A model generated the notes under the pieces. That model did no database searches and was not told the origin of the DNA. It worked only from the letters and a program-made list of their open reading frames with translations. A stretch of DNA of 32,905 nucleotides, taken from the NCBI GenBank assembly GCA_036654095.1, contig JAVVSR010000018.1:1-32905 (forward strand), given 5' to 3'. Position 1 is the first letter of the stretch. Each line of letters starts with the position of its first letter. Position numbers and translations under genes: made by a program. Source of the DNA: JAVVSR01 sp036654095 (GTDB lineage: Bacteria > Bacillota > Clostridia > Christensenellales > CAG-917). This document shows positions 1 through 7,885 of this stretch, one piece after another.

Positions 1-394
1 ACCAAATAATAAAGACTGACGCTGCGGCAGCATTGACAGCTAACGTGTTTACAAAAACAGGTTACACCTTTGCAGGTTGGGCAACAACGGCTGACGGCGC
101 AGTTGTTTACTCTGACGGCGCAAGCTACACAATGACAGCAGGTGGAATTACGCTTTACGCAGTTTGGACGTCTAACGACAACACGGTCATTTTTAACTCA
201 AATGGTGGTGTGGGCGAAATTGCAAACCAAATAATAAAGACTGACGCTGCGGCAGCATTGACAGCTAACGTGTTTACAAAAACAGGTTACACCTTTGCAG
301 GTTGGGCAACAACGGCTGACGGCGCAGTTGTTTACTCTGACGGCGCAAGCTATACAATGACAGCAGGTGGAATTACGCTTTACGCAGTTTGGAC
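1..394 (+). repeat. Direct repeat, about 169 bp, period 225 bp, inside the surface protein gene
   Basis: Positions 1-169 match 226-394 base for base except one synonymous C/T change (128 versus 353). The left copy is cut by the window edge. The unit encodes one InlB-type repeat of 75 residues. Near identity at the DNA level, including third positions, points to recent duplication or ongoing gene conversion. Confidence 0.93.
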
Positions 395-2018
395 AGCTTT
401 CACATACACCGTCAACTTCAATTATGACGGCGCAGATAGTGACACCAGTGTCACAACTATGCAAGCGACTTATGACACAGCGTTCACTTGCCCAGCAGTG
501 CCTACAAAAGCAGGCTTTGTTTTCCAAGGTTGGTACAATGGCGAAACTCAAATCACCGATAACAACAGCGCAAGCATAGTGACATTGAAAGGCGAAAACA
601 ACGCAGTGTACAACCTCACGGCAAAGTGGTCGGCGTCAACAGAGGGTATGACATTTACTAATGACGGAACAAGCGCAACTTTGACAAAGTACGCGCACAC
701 ATCCACTGCACAGTATGTTGTTATCCCAGAAACTTATAACAATTATCCAGTGACAGCGATTGGCGAAAGCGCATTCAGAGAAATTTATTCAATCAAAAGC
801 GTAACATTGCCAAGTTCTCTCATTACTATTGGTAATTATGCATTTTTCCAATGCTATTCTTTGGAAAAAGTAGTATATGATGATGTAAGTCATCTTACAA
901 CAATCGGCGACAGGGCATTTAAGGGAAATGGTAGGTTGACAGAATTTACTATTCCGGCAACTTTAACGGACATTGGTGGTGTTGTGGGTTACAACGCTTT
1001 TGTTGATGCTGGCATACAAAAGTTTATAATTGAAAATGGCAATACAACATTTAGAGTTGAAAATAATTGCCTAATCAAAGATAATATGGTTGTTGCAACT
1101 TGCGGTCGCTTGGAAAATATGATTGTACCAAGTGGGGTTACGTCATTGGGCTTTGATGCTTTTCCACAAAACTTGAAAAGTGTAATTATTCCTGCAAGCG
1201 TAACGGAATTAGGAGAGCGTGCGTTTACTGAAAAGTACTACTTAACAAGCGTAACTTTTGAAAGTGGAAGTATGTTAACGACAATTGGTAGGCAAGCATT
1301 CTATAGATGCACCGCACTTGTTAACTTTACAATCCCTGCAAACGTGACAAGCATAAAGGATAGTACATTCGCTGGTTGCAGTGTACTGTCCTCAATCATA
1401 ATACCAAATAAAGTGACAAATATAGGAAGAAATGCATTTGGTGGTTGCATTGGACTAACCTCAATCATAATTCCAAATAGTGTGACAAGTATAGTTGAAT
1501 ATGCATTCAATAATTGCAAAGGACTGACCTCAATTACAATACCCGCTAGTGTGACAAGAATAGAGATACTTGCATTTGGCGGTTGCAGTGGGCTGACCTC
1601 AATCGATGTTGAGGCGAGCAATACAACATATTACAGCGCAGGCAACTGCCTGATTGAAGATGCAACAGACACCTTGATTTTAGGTTGCAAAAACAGTGTT
1701 ATCCCAACTGACGGAAGTGTGACAAAGATAGCTAATCATGCGTTTTTTGAGTGCTCAGGTCTGGAACAGTTAATTATTCCTAGCACCATAACGAGCATAG
1801 GAGAAGATGTATTTGTTAGATGTACTCTTTTAAAATCAATAATAATACCATCAAGTGTTGTTTCAATGGGTGGCAGAGAGTTTTATGAATGCAAAGCACT
1901 TGAAACAATATACTGTGAAGCGGCAAATCCAGGCGATGGCAAGCAACCAGCAGGTTGGGCCGCTAATTGGAAAGAGTACTGCAATGCAACAGTTGTTTGG
2001 GGCTATGTTGCTGCATAA
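1..2018 (+). CDS. Surface protein with InlB-type and BspA-type repeats, 5' truncated
   Basis: The reading frame is open from the left edge (first full codon at 3), so the true start lies outside the window; the TTG at 33 is not a start. The N-terminal part has Listeria-Bacteroides (InlB B/Flg_new) repeats, marked by GYTFAGW, ITLYAVW and GFVFQGWYNG, with two almost identical 75-residue units followed by a divergent one. From about position 640 onward it has BspA-type leucine-rich repeats of roughly 23 residues (pattern LTSIIIPNSVTSI..AFxxC). These families occur in secreted or surface-attached proteins that bind host or neighbouring cells; that role is inferred. The C-terminus (AANWKEYCNATVVWGY) resembles the usual end of BspA-like proteins. 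No LPxTG motif or C-terminal membrane anchor is visible, so any anchor or signal peptide must be upstream. A terminator follows 55 bases after the stop. Confidence 0.88.
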   Translation, partial: QIIKTDAAAALTANVFTKTGYTFAGWATTADGAVVYSDGASYTMTAGGITLYAVWTSNDNTVIFNSNGGVGEIANQIIKTDAAAALTANVFTKTGYTFAGWATTADGAVVYSDGASYTMTAGGITLYAVWTAFTYTVNFNYDGADSDTSVTTMQATYDTAFTCPAVPTKAGFVFQGWYNGETQITDNNSASIVTLKGENNAVYNLTAKWSASTEGMTFTNDGTSATLTKYAHTSTAQYVVIPETYNNYPVTAIGESAFREIYSIKSVTLPSSLITIGNYAFFQCYSLEKVVYDDVSHLTTIGDRAFKGNGRLTEFTIPATLTDIGGVVGYNAFVDAGIQKFIIENGNTTFRVENNCLIKDNMVVATCGRLENMIVPSGVTSLGFDAFPQNLKSVIIPASVTELGERAFTEKYYLTSVTFESGSMLTTIGRQAFYRCTALVNFTIPANVTSIKDSTFAGCSVLSSIIIPNKVTNIGRNAFGGCIGLTSIIIPNSVTSIVEYAFNNCKGLTSITIPASVTRIEILAFGGCSGLTSIDVEASNTTYYSAGNCLIEDATDTLILGCKNSVIPTDGSVTKIANHAFFECSGLEQLIIPSTITSIGEDVFVRCTLLKSIIIPSSVVSMGGREFYECKALETIYCEAANPGDGKQPAGWAANWKEYCNATVVWGYVAA

Positions 2019-2072
2019 GCGACAAGGCAAAAATCTACAAACAAATCTATTGAAGTTTTACTAAGTTATGTT

Positions 2073-2102
2073 AAAAGGCAACCTATTTAGGTTGCCTTTT
2101 TT
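2073..2102 (+). terminator. Rho-independent terminator of the surface protein gene
   Basis: A 13-bp perfect stem (2073-2085 with 2088-2100, containing AAGGCAACCTA) has a very tight turn and runs into a T tract. Confidence 0.92.
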
Positions 2103-2138
2103 ACGTCAAGATTAGGTCAATATGTTTTTTTTAAAACA

Positions 2139-2167
2139 TTGACATTAATATGATGTGATGTTATAAT
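2139..2167 (+). promoter_or_regulatory. Consensus sigma-A promoter with extended -10
   Basis: TTGACA at 2139-2144, a 17-base spacer and TATAAT at 2162-2167 preceded by TG at 2159-2160: every consensus element matches. Predicted start is near 2174. No convincing ORF begins directly downstream; the next gene starts at 2329 behind a second promoter. Confidence 0.85.
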
Positions 2168-2173
2168 AAAAAT

Positions 2174-2277
2174 AGGTGGATACGTAATTGTGTGGGAAAT
2201 ATTTTGTTAGCAATTTCATTTTAGTAACTTTAATAATTTTTTACGTAGCGTTGTTTGGAAAAATATTAAAAAAACTA
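2174..2277 (+). ncRNA. Possible structured leader or small RNA
   Basis: Transcription from the promoter at 2139-2167 would begin here. TACGTAA (2181-2187) can pair with TTACGTA (2241-2247), enclosing a second small GTTA/TAAC pairing (2206-2209 with 2225-2228). There is no good ORF and no terminator before the second promoter. It may simply be the long 5' leader of the cassette that follows. The RNA call is inference. Confidence 0.3.
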
Positions 2278-2306
2278 TTGACAAATAAATAAATGTATGA
2301 TATTTT
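2278..2306 (+). promoter_or_regulatory. Second promoter of the secreted-protein/ABC cassette
   Basis: TTGACA at 2278-2283, a 17-base spacer and TATTTT at 2301-2306 with TG at 2298-2299. The -10 region overlaps the ATG at 2293, which rules out that upstream start for the next gene and supports ATG 2329. Confidence 0.72.
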
Positions 2307-2328
2307 AAAAGAAAAGGGGGAATTTCTT

Positions 2329-2808
2329 ATGAAAAAACAAATTATTTTTTTAGTATGCACAATTTTATGTACGCTAGCTATTGGAGCGGGGTCAATCGCT
2401 TATGCTTCAAATTATATTATCACGTCAGCCAACTTTAATTCCAATAGACCACTAGTTAACGACTATTGCGATATACAAGAGCAACAATATGTAAATGATG
2501 GAGTTACATACTTTATGACAACAACGGTAACTCGGTCAGGTAAGGTTGCAAAAACCAGAACAGTTGTACAAGATTGTACAAAGCGCATTAGTATTTTTTC
2601 GAGTGTAATAATAGAAAGCGCAGCAGGTTTTTCAGGTAATGATAATGCAACTATAAAAGATTCTAGCACTTTGGAGTTAACAGCTTCGTTACCATGGAAT
2701 GCATTTAATGTTGTACGTACTTATCATGGAGCAACTTCAGAACAACGATCTGCTACATCAACAACAGGCGGAATTATAGGTTTAAGTCAGATTATTCAAT
2801 ATCAATAA
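2329..2808 (+). CDS. Small secreted protein, first gene of ABC cassette
   Basis: I do not recognise a family. The start is ATG 2329, preceded by AAAGGGGG at 2313-2320; the longer frame from 2293 begins inside the promoter. The 159-residue product has a classical signal peptide: a lysine pair at the N-terminus, a hydrophobic core at residues 5-20 and a likely signal peptidase I site after AYA at residue 26. The mature part of about 133 residues has only two cysteines (47 and 83), which could form a disulfide, many Thr/Ser residues and a Gly-containing end (TTGGIIG). It is the first gene of the cassette, one base before the first membrane gene. It could be the exported substrate, a sensor, or a bacteriocin-like product of the transporter encoded behind it. 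The resemblance to lactococcin-972 type loci is in gene order only; I see no sequence match. Confidence 0.75.
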   Translation: MKKQIIFLVCTILCTLAIGAGSIAYASNYIITSANFNSNRPLVNDYCDIQEQQYVNDGVTYFMTTTVTRSGKVAKTRTVVQDCTKRISIFSSVIIESAAGFSGNDNATIKDSSTLELTASLPWNAFNVVRTYHGATSEQRSATSTTGGIIGLSQIIQYQ

Positions 2809-2809
2809 G

Positions 2810-3760
2810 ATGTATAAAACTTTTTTAAAGAAAAATGTTTTATTGCAAGCAAGCATATATATATGCTTGCTTGTAGCTATGGTTTTTTTATTGTATTTAT
2901 TCAATTATTGTTATAAAATATGTTTAACCGTAATAAACAATAATTTTGCCGTTGAATTTGTTGAACAGGATAATGTGGTTGAAAATGTAAATAAACTTAA
3001 CCTTAAAAACTACCAAGCTGTTAGGCTAGTTTTGTCAACAAACAGTGAAGTGCAAATTAAGGATAGCAATGTTAAAATTGTTTCAGGCAGGGGTTTAAAC
3101 GCTGTAAATGAAGTATTAACTGGCAATTCGGGTATTGAAGTCGGTTCTAAAATCATATACAATTTAAAAGAGTTTACGGTGGTGGGCTACATTGATTCTA
3201 CCGCTGAATACATTTTTCATAAAGATTTTGAATTTGACAAATCTGAAGCTGTTGGCGCAATAATTGTCGCCGAGCCACTTAAAAATTATAAAAAAATTGT
3301 AAATGAAATTTCAAATGCATTTCCAAACGACAATGTACATATTCCTGAAAAACCAAGTTTTTTTGAACTGATGATTGATATGCCTCTAATAGGAGGTATG
3401 CTGATTTATGTTTTGTTTTCGCTAACCCCGTTACCGATTGCCGTTATTTACTTAATTAAAAAGTACGAAAAAGTTATTTCGGTATATAGGTTTTTGGGTT
3501 ACAAACCAAATGATATAATTAAACGACTTGCGCTTGTGTATTTTGTTGTTATGTTTTCAGTTTTTTTAATAAGTAATTTGACTTATCTTTTACTTGAACG
3601 CGTGTGGTTAAATAATTTCGTTTCAATGTTTGGAACGTACTTTTTAAAATTTAAAGACTATCTTATTGCGGATTTGACTTTTTTGATTATTACGTGTATT
3701 TTTTCAATGCCTATTGTAAATCAAATTAAAACAATAAAGGTGGATTATAATTGTGACTAG
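2810..3760 (+). CDS. FtsX/MacB-like ABC transporter membrane protein (1)
   Basis: This 316-residue membrane protein has the half-unit layout of FtsX/MacB-type permeases: one N-terminal transmembrane helix (about 12-34), an extracytoplasmic domain of about 150 residues, then three helices (about 193-217, 236-258 and 283-303). Between helices 2 and 3 lies YRFLGYKPNDIIKRL, the cytoplasmic loop that in FtsX-like permeases reads 'lGa..rdi' and contacts the ATPase. It starts one base after the stop of the secreted-protein gene and has no clear Shine-Dalgarno sequence, so translation is probably coupled. Such permeases usually do not pass substrate through the membrane but transmit ATPase movement to the outside; that mechanism is family knowledge, not shown here. 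The substrate is unknown. Confidence 0.7.
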   Translation: MYKTFLKKNVLLQASIYICLLVAMVFLLYLFNYCYKICLTVINNNFAVEFVEQDNVVENVNKLNLKNYQAVRLVLSTNSEVQIKDSNVKIVSGRGLNAVNEVLTGNSGIEVGSKIIYNLKEFTVVGYIDSTAEYIFHKDFEFDKSEAVGAIIVAEPLKNYKKIVNEISNAFPNDNVHIPEKPSFFELMIDMPLIGGMLIYVLFSLTPLPIAVIYLIKKYEKVISVYRFLGYKPNDIIKRLALVYFVVMFSVFLISNLTYLLLERVWLNNFVSMFGTYFLKFKDYLIADLTFLIITCIFSMPIVNQIKTIKVDYNCD

Positions 3761-4892
3761 TTTCAAAATTGGTGGTTTAATGCTAAAAAAGAAAGTAGGA
3801 TTAAATATATTAGTTGCATTTTTGCTAGCTGTGTCGCTAGTATCATCTATTTTTACTTTTTTACTGATTGACACCGCAAAAGATAGTATGCGGATGTATA
3901 GCGCGTTTGAGAATGAAAGGGGAGTTTTTTTTCATCCGACAATTATGACATCATTTGATTGGGATGAGTGTAAACCACAAATCAAAGGCTTAGAAAATAT
4001 AGCATCTTGTTCGTATTCGGGAGCAGTGCAAGAAAACGGATGTGAAATTAAAACAAAAAATGTGACATCATATGGCGAAAAGATGTTTGATGTGAAAGTT
4101 AAAAAAGGTAAATGGTTAAGCGAGGTTGCGCCTGAAGAAAATATTTTTCACGCTGTTGCCTCAGAGTCAACAGGCTATCATGTTGGAGATATAACAACAT
4201 TAAATTACGATTCGGGGCTGAATAAAAAGGGCATGGTGAAAATTGTAGGCATATTCGACAATTCAGCAAAGTTGCCATATTTTGGCAAAGGTCCGGTTGA
4301 GTCATTTTCCGTTTTAAATGAAAGAATTAAGGAACCGACATTAATTATCGAAGGCAAGTACACAAACAAAGATGACGAAAAATATTTTATAGCAAATGGT
4401 GCTTTGTTAATTTTCGACGAAGAATTAAGCCAAAGTGATTTTAATAAAAATATTGAATTACTTAGGTCGGCCGGAGAAGTTATTTTTTTAGAAGATTTAT
4501 TTTTAGGCTCACATAGGGAAATTGAAGATAACAAAAATATGATTATGCCATTTGCAATATTGTCGGGTGTTTTATCTATTTTTTCGCTAATTGTAATAGT
4601 GGCGATAGCCTACGATAACAGTAAAAAATCACTAATGGTACTAGTCGTTTGCGGTGGTAAATTTAAAGATATTTTGCAATCATTTTTGGTTTATTATTTT
4701 GCGTTAGCAGGCATAGTTTTATTGTTTTCGATATTTGGATTTTACTTTATGAATGTCATTGGAGTTCTAAATCTTGCAAATTTAAAGTACGCTTTGTCTT
4801 TTGGCGGAGGTTATTTTGCCTTAATTTTGCTGTGTGTAGCTATATCATCTATTTATATATCAAAAAAGGCATTGGCAGATTCGTTCAAATAG
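3753..4892 (+). CDS. FtsX/MacB-like ABC transporter membrane protein (2)
   Basis: The start is GTG 3753, overlapping the previous gene by 8 bases, with AAAGGTGG at about 3737-3743 as ribosome binding site. The 379-residue protein again has one N-terminal helix (about 14-38), a large outside domain and three C-terminal helices (roughly 262-287, 308-333 and 346-368). The loop VVCGGKFKDILQSF between helices 2 and 3 matches the FtsX-type coupling loop. It is clearly a second permease of the same plan as the preceding gene but is not highly similar in sequence, so the two may form a heterodimer driven by the ATPase at 5956. Substrate unknown. Confidence 0.72.
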   Translation: MTSFKIGGLMLKKKVGLNILVAFLLAVSLVSSIFTFLLIDTAKDSMRMYSAFENERGVFFHPTIMTSFDWDECKPQIKGLENIASCSYSGAVQENGCEIKTKNVTSYGEKMFDVKVKKGKWLSEVAPEENIFHAVASESTGYHVGDITTLNYDSGLNKKGMVKIVGIFDNSAKLPYFGKGPVESFSVLNERIKEPTLIIEGKYTNKDDEKYFIANGALLIFDEELSQSDFNKNIELLRSAGEVIFLEDLFLGSHREIEDNKNMIMPFAILSGVLSIFSLIVIVAIAYDNSKKSLMVLVVCGGKFKDILQSFLVYYFALAGIVLLFSIFGFYFMNVIGVLNLANLKYALSFGGGYFALILLCVAISSIYISKKALADSFK

Positions 4893-4901
4893 GGGGTTGG
4901 T

Positions 4902-5981
4902 ATGAAAAAGTTTAAAATTAAATTAAGCGGTATCAAGCTTCTTATTTGTATTGTTTTAACATTGGTTTTTTCAATCTCATGCGGAAAATGTTGCGCAGAA
5001 GCAGCTTTTTTGCAGGGTTCTAAACATCTCCCCGAGTATGATAAGACATTGACATCTAAAGGTTATGAGTTTATTCCTAAAGACGAAAAGTCGATTCAAG
5101 CAATGGACGACAAACTGGTAGCAAATAGTAATTTTTATGCAGGGTATATTTCCTCAAAAGCAAAACTTGACACTAAAGTTAATGGCGATAATAAACTAAG
5201 TCAAAGCGTAATATTGCTTAGTGACACGTTAAGTAAAGAGCGTCTAACTAATAAAACATATAATGGCGAAATTGAAGAAGGGTATTATCCAATTTATGTT
5301 GAGGGGTTTAGGTGGAAAAAGTTTAAAGCAGGCGATAAGGTCAGCTTTGAATTAAATGATAAAAGCGGAAATACTCAAAAAATTAACGCTATCATATGTG
5401 GCGACTTTTTTGGCGAAAGATTGCCCGTATTGCTTGAAGGATATGACTTTTTGAAAACAGGTAGCGGTGTATTTGCGGTAGATGGATTAGATATTTCCAA
5501 TTATGTTGACGAACCATATGAAAAAATAACGCTAATAAATTTTACAAATATAAATCTTGAAGAATTTGGAACTGTATTTTTTGATCATGAAATTAGCCGA
5601 ATTAGTGCCGATATTTTTTTTGCGCAACCAAATGAAGAGGCATTTATCAAAAATCCTATTTTGAAATTATGTGTCTTGCTTGTTATATTTTTTGCTACAA
5701 TCCTTTTGCTGGGTGGAAAGTATAGGTCTTATTTTTTTGTTGGATTTGGAGCAATAAGTTTTATTGTTTCGTTGCTGTATGCAAACAAAACCTATGTTAC
5801 CAATATATTGTTTTCAGGTATCAGCTACTATTTTTATCAATGGTTGTACTGGCTGAGCTTTGGTGTATTAGGGATATGTGTATTAATGTTTGCGGTTTTG
5901 TTTATTTTAGAATATAAGAAGTATAAAAAATTAAAACATATAGGAGAACAAATAAATGCTAATACTCCGAAATATTTATAA
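4902..5981 (+). CDS. Membrane protein of the ABC cassette, permease-like (3)
   Basis: The start is ATG 4902 behind a GGGGG-type ribosome binding site, 9 bases after the previous stop. The 359-residue protein has one N-terminal helix (about 10-28), an outside region of about 220 residues and hydrophobic segments at about 249-268, 270-290 and 304-337, the last long enough for one or two helices. The general plan copies its two neighbours, but the FtsX coupling loop is not recognisable and the C-terminal helices are packed closer together. It could be a diverged third permease, an accessory subunit or an immunity/sensor protein. It overlaps the ATPase gene by 26 bases, which ties it firmly to the same machine. 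The family is not recognised. Confidence 0.6.
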   Translation: MKKFKIKLSGIKLLICIVLTLVFSISCGKCCAEAAFLQGSKHLPEYDKTLTSKGYEFIPKDEKSIQAMDDKLVANSNFYAGYISSKAKLDTKVNGDNKLSQSVILLSDTLSKERLTNKTYNGEIEEGYYPIYVEGFRWKKFKAGDKVSFELNDKSGNTQKINAIICGDFFGERLPVLLEGYDFLKTGSGVFAVDGLDISNYVDEPYEKITLINFTNINLEEFGTVFFDHEISRISADIFFAQPNEEAFIKNPILKLCVLLVIFFATILLLGGKYRSYFFVGFGAISFIVSLLYANKTYVTNILFSGISYYFYQWLYWLSFGVLGICVLMFAVLFILEYKKYKKLKHIGEQINANTPKYL

Positions 5982-6651
5982 AATTTACAACGAGGGCGAA
6001 ATAAACGAGAAGGCGGCTTTAGATGACGTTTCGTTGACAATAGATGATGGCGAGTTTGTTGCTATTGTAGGAAAATCCGGCGCGGGAAAATCTACGCTGT
6101 TAAACATTATTGGAAGTATGGATTCGCCTACTCGAGGCGAGTACATACTAGACGACGAAAGTACGCAAAACTATTCGTATGACCGCTTAGCTGAGTTTCG
6201 CAACAAAAAAATTGGATTTATTACGCAAAAACCATTTTTGATTGAAGAGTTTATGGCCATTGATAATGTTATTATTCCTTTGGCGCTTGGTAAAAGCAAA
6301 AAAGCGGATAGGATTGAAAAAGCTATAACTGTTTTACAAGACGTTGGCTTGGAAAATCAAATTAAACAGCGCGTACATACTATGTCGGGTGGGGAAAAAC
6401 AGCGTGTATCTATTGCGCGCGCGTTGATATGTGAACCCAAACTTATAATTGCAGATGAGCCGACGGGTTCGCTTGATTCGGCAAATGCAAAAATAATATT
6501 GGATATATTGACTAATATAAACAAATCGGGAAAAACGGTTATAATGGTTACGCATGATATGGAAATTGCTAAGCAGTGTAAACGGATAATTACAATATCT
6601 GACGGGAAAATTATAGCGGACGAACTTAATGCAACGGATATTGCAATTTAA
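5956..6651 (+). CDS. ABC transporter ATP-binding protein, MacB/LolD type
   Basis: This 231-residue stand-alone ATPase carries all ABC motifs: Walker A GKSGAGKST (39-47), Q-loop Gln91, signature MSGGEKQR (143-150), Walker B LIIADEPTG (163-171) with catalytic Glu168, D-loop SLDS and switch His200. The short form with an N-terminal 'ILRNIYKIY' and no extra domains is typical of the LolD/MacB/BceA group that pairs with FtsX-like permeases. It is the last gene of the cassette, starts inside the preceding gene (ribosome binding site AGGAG at 5942-5946) and is followed by a terminator. It should energise the membrane proteins encoded upstream. Whether the machine exports the small secreted protein, resists a compound or acts in signalling is open. 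Confidence 0.92.
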   Translation: MLILRNIYKIYNEGEINEKAALDDVSLTIDDGEFVAIVGKSGAGKSTLLNIIGSMDSPTRGEYILDDESTQNYSYDRLAEFRNKKIGFITQKPFLIEEFMAIDNVIIPLALGKSKKADRIEKAITVLQDVGLENQIKQRVHTMSGGEKQRVSIARALICEPKLIIADEPTGSLDSANAKIILDILTNINKSGKTVIMVTHDMEIAKQCKRIITISDGKIIADELNATDIAI

Positions 6652-6678
6652 TTGATAATTTAACAAGTGTGAATTTGG

Positions 6679-6708
6679 AAAAAACTTCGACTAGTCGAAG
6701 TTTTTTTT
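6679..6708 (+). terminator. Rho-independent terminator of the ABC cassette
   Basis: AAAACTTCGA (6681-6690) pairs with TCGAAGTTTT (6695-6704) around the loop CTAG, followed by a T run to 6708. Confidence 0.9.
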
Positions 6709-6737
6709 GTTGTGTAACGAACTTAACGTAAGGAGTA

Positions 6738-6872
6738 CGAACATTGCAAAACTCACAGAAAAAGCATAGCGCAAAACGAACATAGTAAAACTCACAAAAA
6801 AAGCATATGGAGTACGAACATTGTAAAACTCACAAAAAAAAGCATAGCGCAAAACGAACATTGTGTGCAATG
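6738..6872. repeat. Tandem repeat, about 39-bp unit, 3.3 copies
   Basis: Units start at CGAACATTG at 6738, 6777, 6815 and 6855, with spacings of 39, 38 and 40 bases. Each contains AAAACTCACA, a short A run and GCATA. The last partial unit runs into the hairpin CATTG-TGTG-CAATG (6859-6872). Units are not identical and there are no separate spacers, so this is a minisatellite-like array, not a CRISPR. The rest of the gap 6873-7016 is AT-rich; I see only an all-AT inverted repeat near 6949-6980. Confidence 0.85.
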
Positions 6873-7016
6873 AATAAAATTTAAATTAATACCGAGTTTG
6901 TAAATTTTGTAGAGTTAACGCGTAATTTGATAAAGGGATTTAATTTAAATATTTTTTTCATTATTAAAGAAAAAATATCGTGCGCCACCTAAAATAATTG
7001 AATATTGTAGCAAATT

Positions 7017-7877
7017 TTAAATATATAAAGTTATAATTGGAACGTGAGGAGGATTGTTAATTCGCCACGGAAACGAACTATTCCCTAATCCTCTTGAAAC
7101 TATCATTGTGGTTTTTTGGCCAATTTCATACGCGCCAGAAGTGTATTTTGGCAAAAATCCTTGGCTAGGCACAAACAATCCTCTATTAAACATTCTAATT
7201 TGGCCACCGTGGGCGTGTCCAGTCAAAACTAGATTGGGGACACTTTGTAATGTTTCAGGAGAGGAGCTTGCGACGTATGTAATATTTTTGTTGCGGTCAG
7301 GTCGATGCGCTAGAAGAATTTTATAGTTGTTTTTATCAAATTGTTGTGAAATATATTTAGCATTATATTTAGCGTTATCTTTTAAACCAATTACAGTTAT
7401 TTCTTTAGCGCCTTTTTTAAATACTGCGCTTTCATTATTAAGTACAATAACGCCAATTTTTTTTAAAACTGAAAATAAATACTCGCAATCGGCATATTTG
7501 GCTTCATGGTTGCCTGTGACATAGTAAATTGGCGCTATATCGTAGAGTTTTGTCAAAAAGTCAATTAGCCCCGTAGAATCGATTTCTGAGCCATCAATCA
7601 AGTCGCCTGTTATTGCAAAAAAATCAATATCTTTTGTTGACAAGTCTTTTAAAAACGCAGTTAAGTCGATGTCGATATTGGGAAAGTGCATATCCGACAA
7701 ATGCGCTATTTTAATAGTTGTTTGTTCAATATTTTCATTTCTATTTAACTCAATTTCCTCAAAAACATAATTTTTGTTGTCAAAGAATATAAAACACAAA
7801 ATTAAACTTGAAAAAATAATGGCACTTATTAATGTCACCGCAAATTTAATTATAAATTTTTTTTTGCTTTTTTTCAT
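7017..7877 (-). CDS. Membrane-anchored metallophosphoesterase, YkuE-like
   Basis: A 286-residue calcineurin-like phosphoesterase with an N-terminal membrane anchor (about 9-32), so the catalytic domain should face outside. The two-metal site is complete: DxH as SDMH (D62, H64), GDLIDG (D92), GNHE (N123, H124), AHRP (H191) and GHAHGGQ (H221, H223). The order and the GHAHGGQ ending match the YkuE/YaeI group of phosphodiesterases, some of which act on lipid or nucleotide phosphoesters; the substrate here cannot be read from sequence. It is monocistronic. No Shine-Dalgarno sequence precedes the ATG, and a -10-like TATACA lies 9-14 bases upstream, so the message may be almost leaderless. Confidence 0.9.
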   Translation of the reverse strand: MKKSKKKFIIKFAVTLISAIIFSSLILCFIFFDNKNYVFEEIELNRNENIEQTTIKIAHLSDMHFPNIDIDLTAFLKDLSTKDIDFFAITGDLIDGSEIDSTGLIDFLTKLYDIAPIYYVTGNHEAKYADCEYLFSVLKKIGVIVLNNESAVFKKGAKEITVIGLKDNAKYNAKYISQQFDKNNYKILLAHRPDRNKNITYVASSSPETLQSVPNLVLTGHAHGGQIRMFNRGLFVPSQGFLPKYTSGAYEIGQKTTMIVSRGLGNSSFPWRINNPPHVPIITLYI

Positions 7878-7885
7878 TTTTTAAT

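Noticed and set aside
33..60. TTG codon at 33 as the start of the surface protein
   Set aside because: The frame is open to the window edge and the same residues sit inside a repeat unit in the second copy, so translation comes from outside.
2293..2328. ATG at 2293 as start of the secreted protein
   Set aside because: It lies within the -10 region of the promoter at 2278-2306, and the signal peptide begins properly at ATG 2329 with a strong ribosome binding site.
2329..2808. Secreted protein as a lactococcin-972 family bacteriocin
   Set aside because: Gene order is suggestive, but size and sequence show no family motif I can recognise.
4902..5000. Lipoprotein signal in the third membrane protein of the cassette (SISC)
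   Set aside because: The -3 position is Ser rather than Leu/Val/Ile and the protein has further membrane helices; an N-terminal transmembrane anchor fits better.
6738..6872. Repeat array read as a CRISPR
   Set aside because: Units are contiguous and degenerate with no unique spacers, and no cas gene is in the window.
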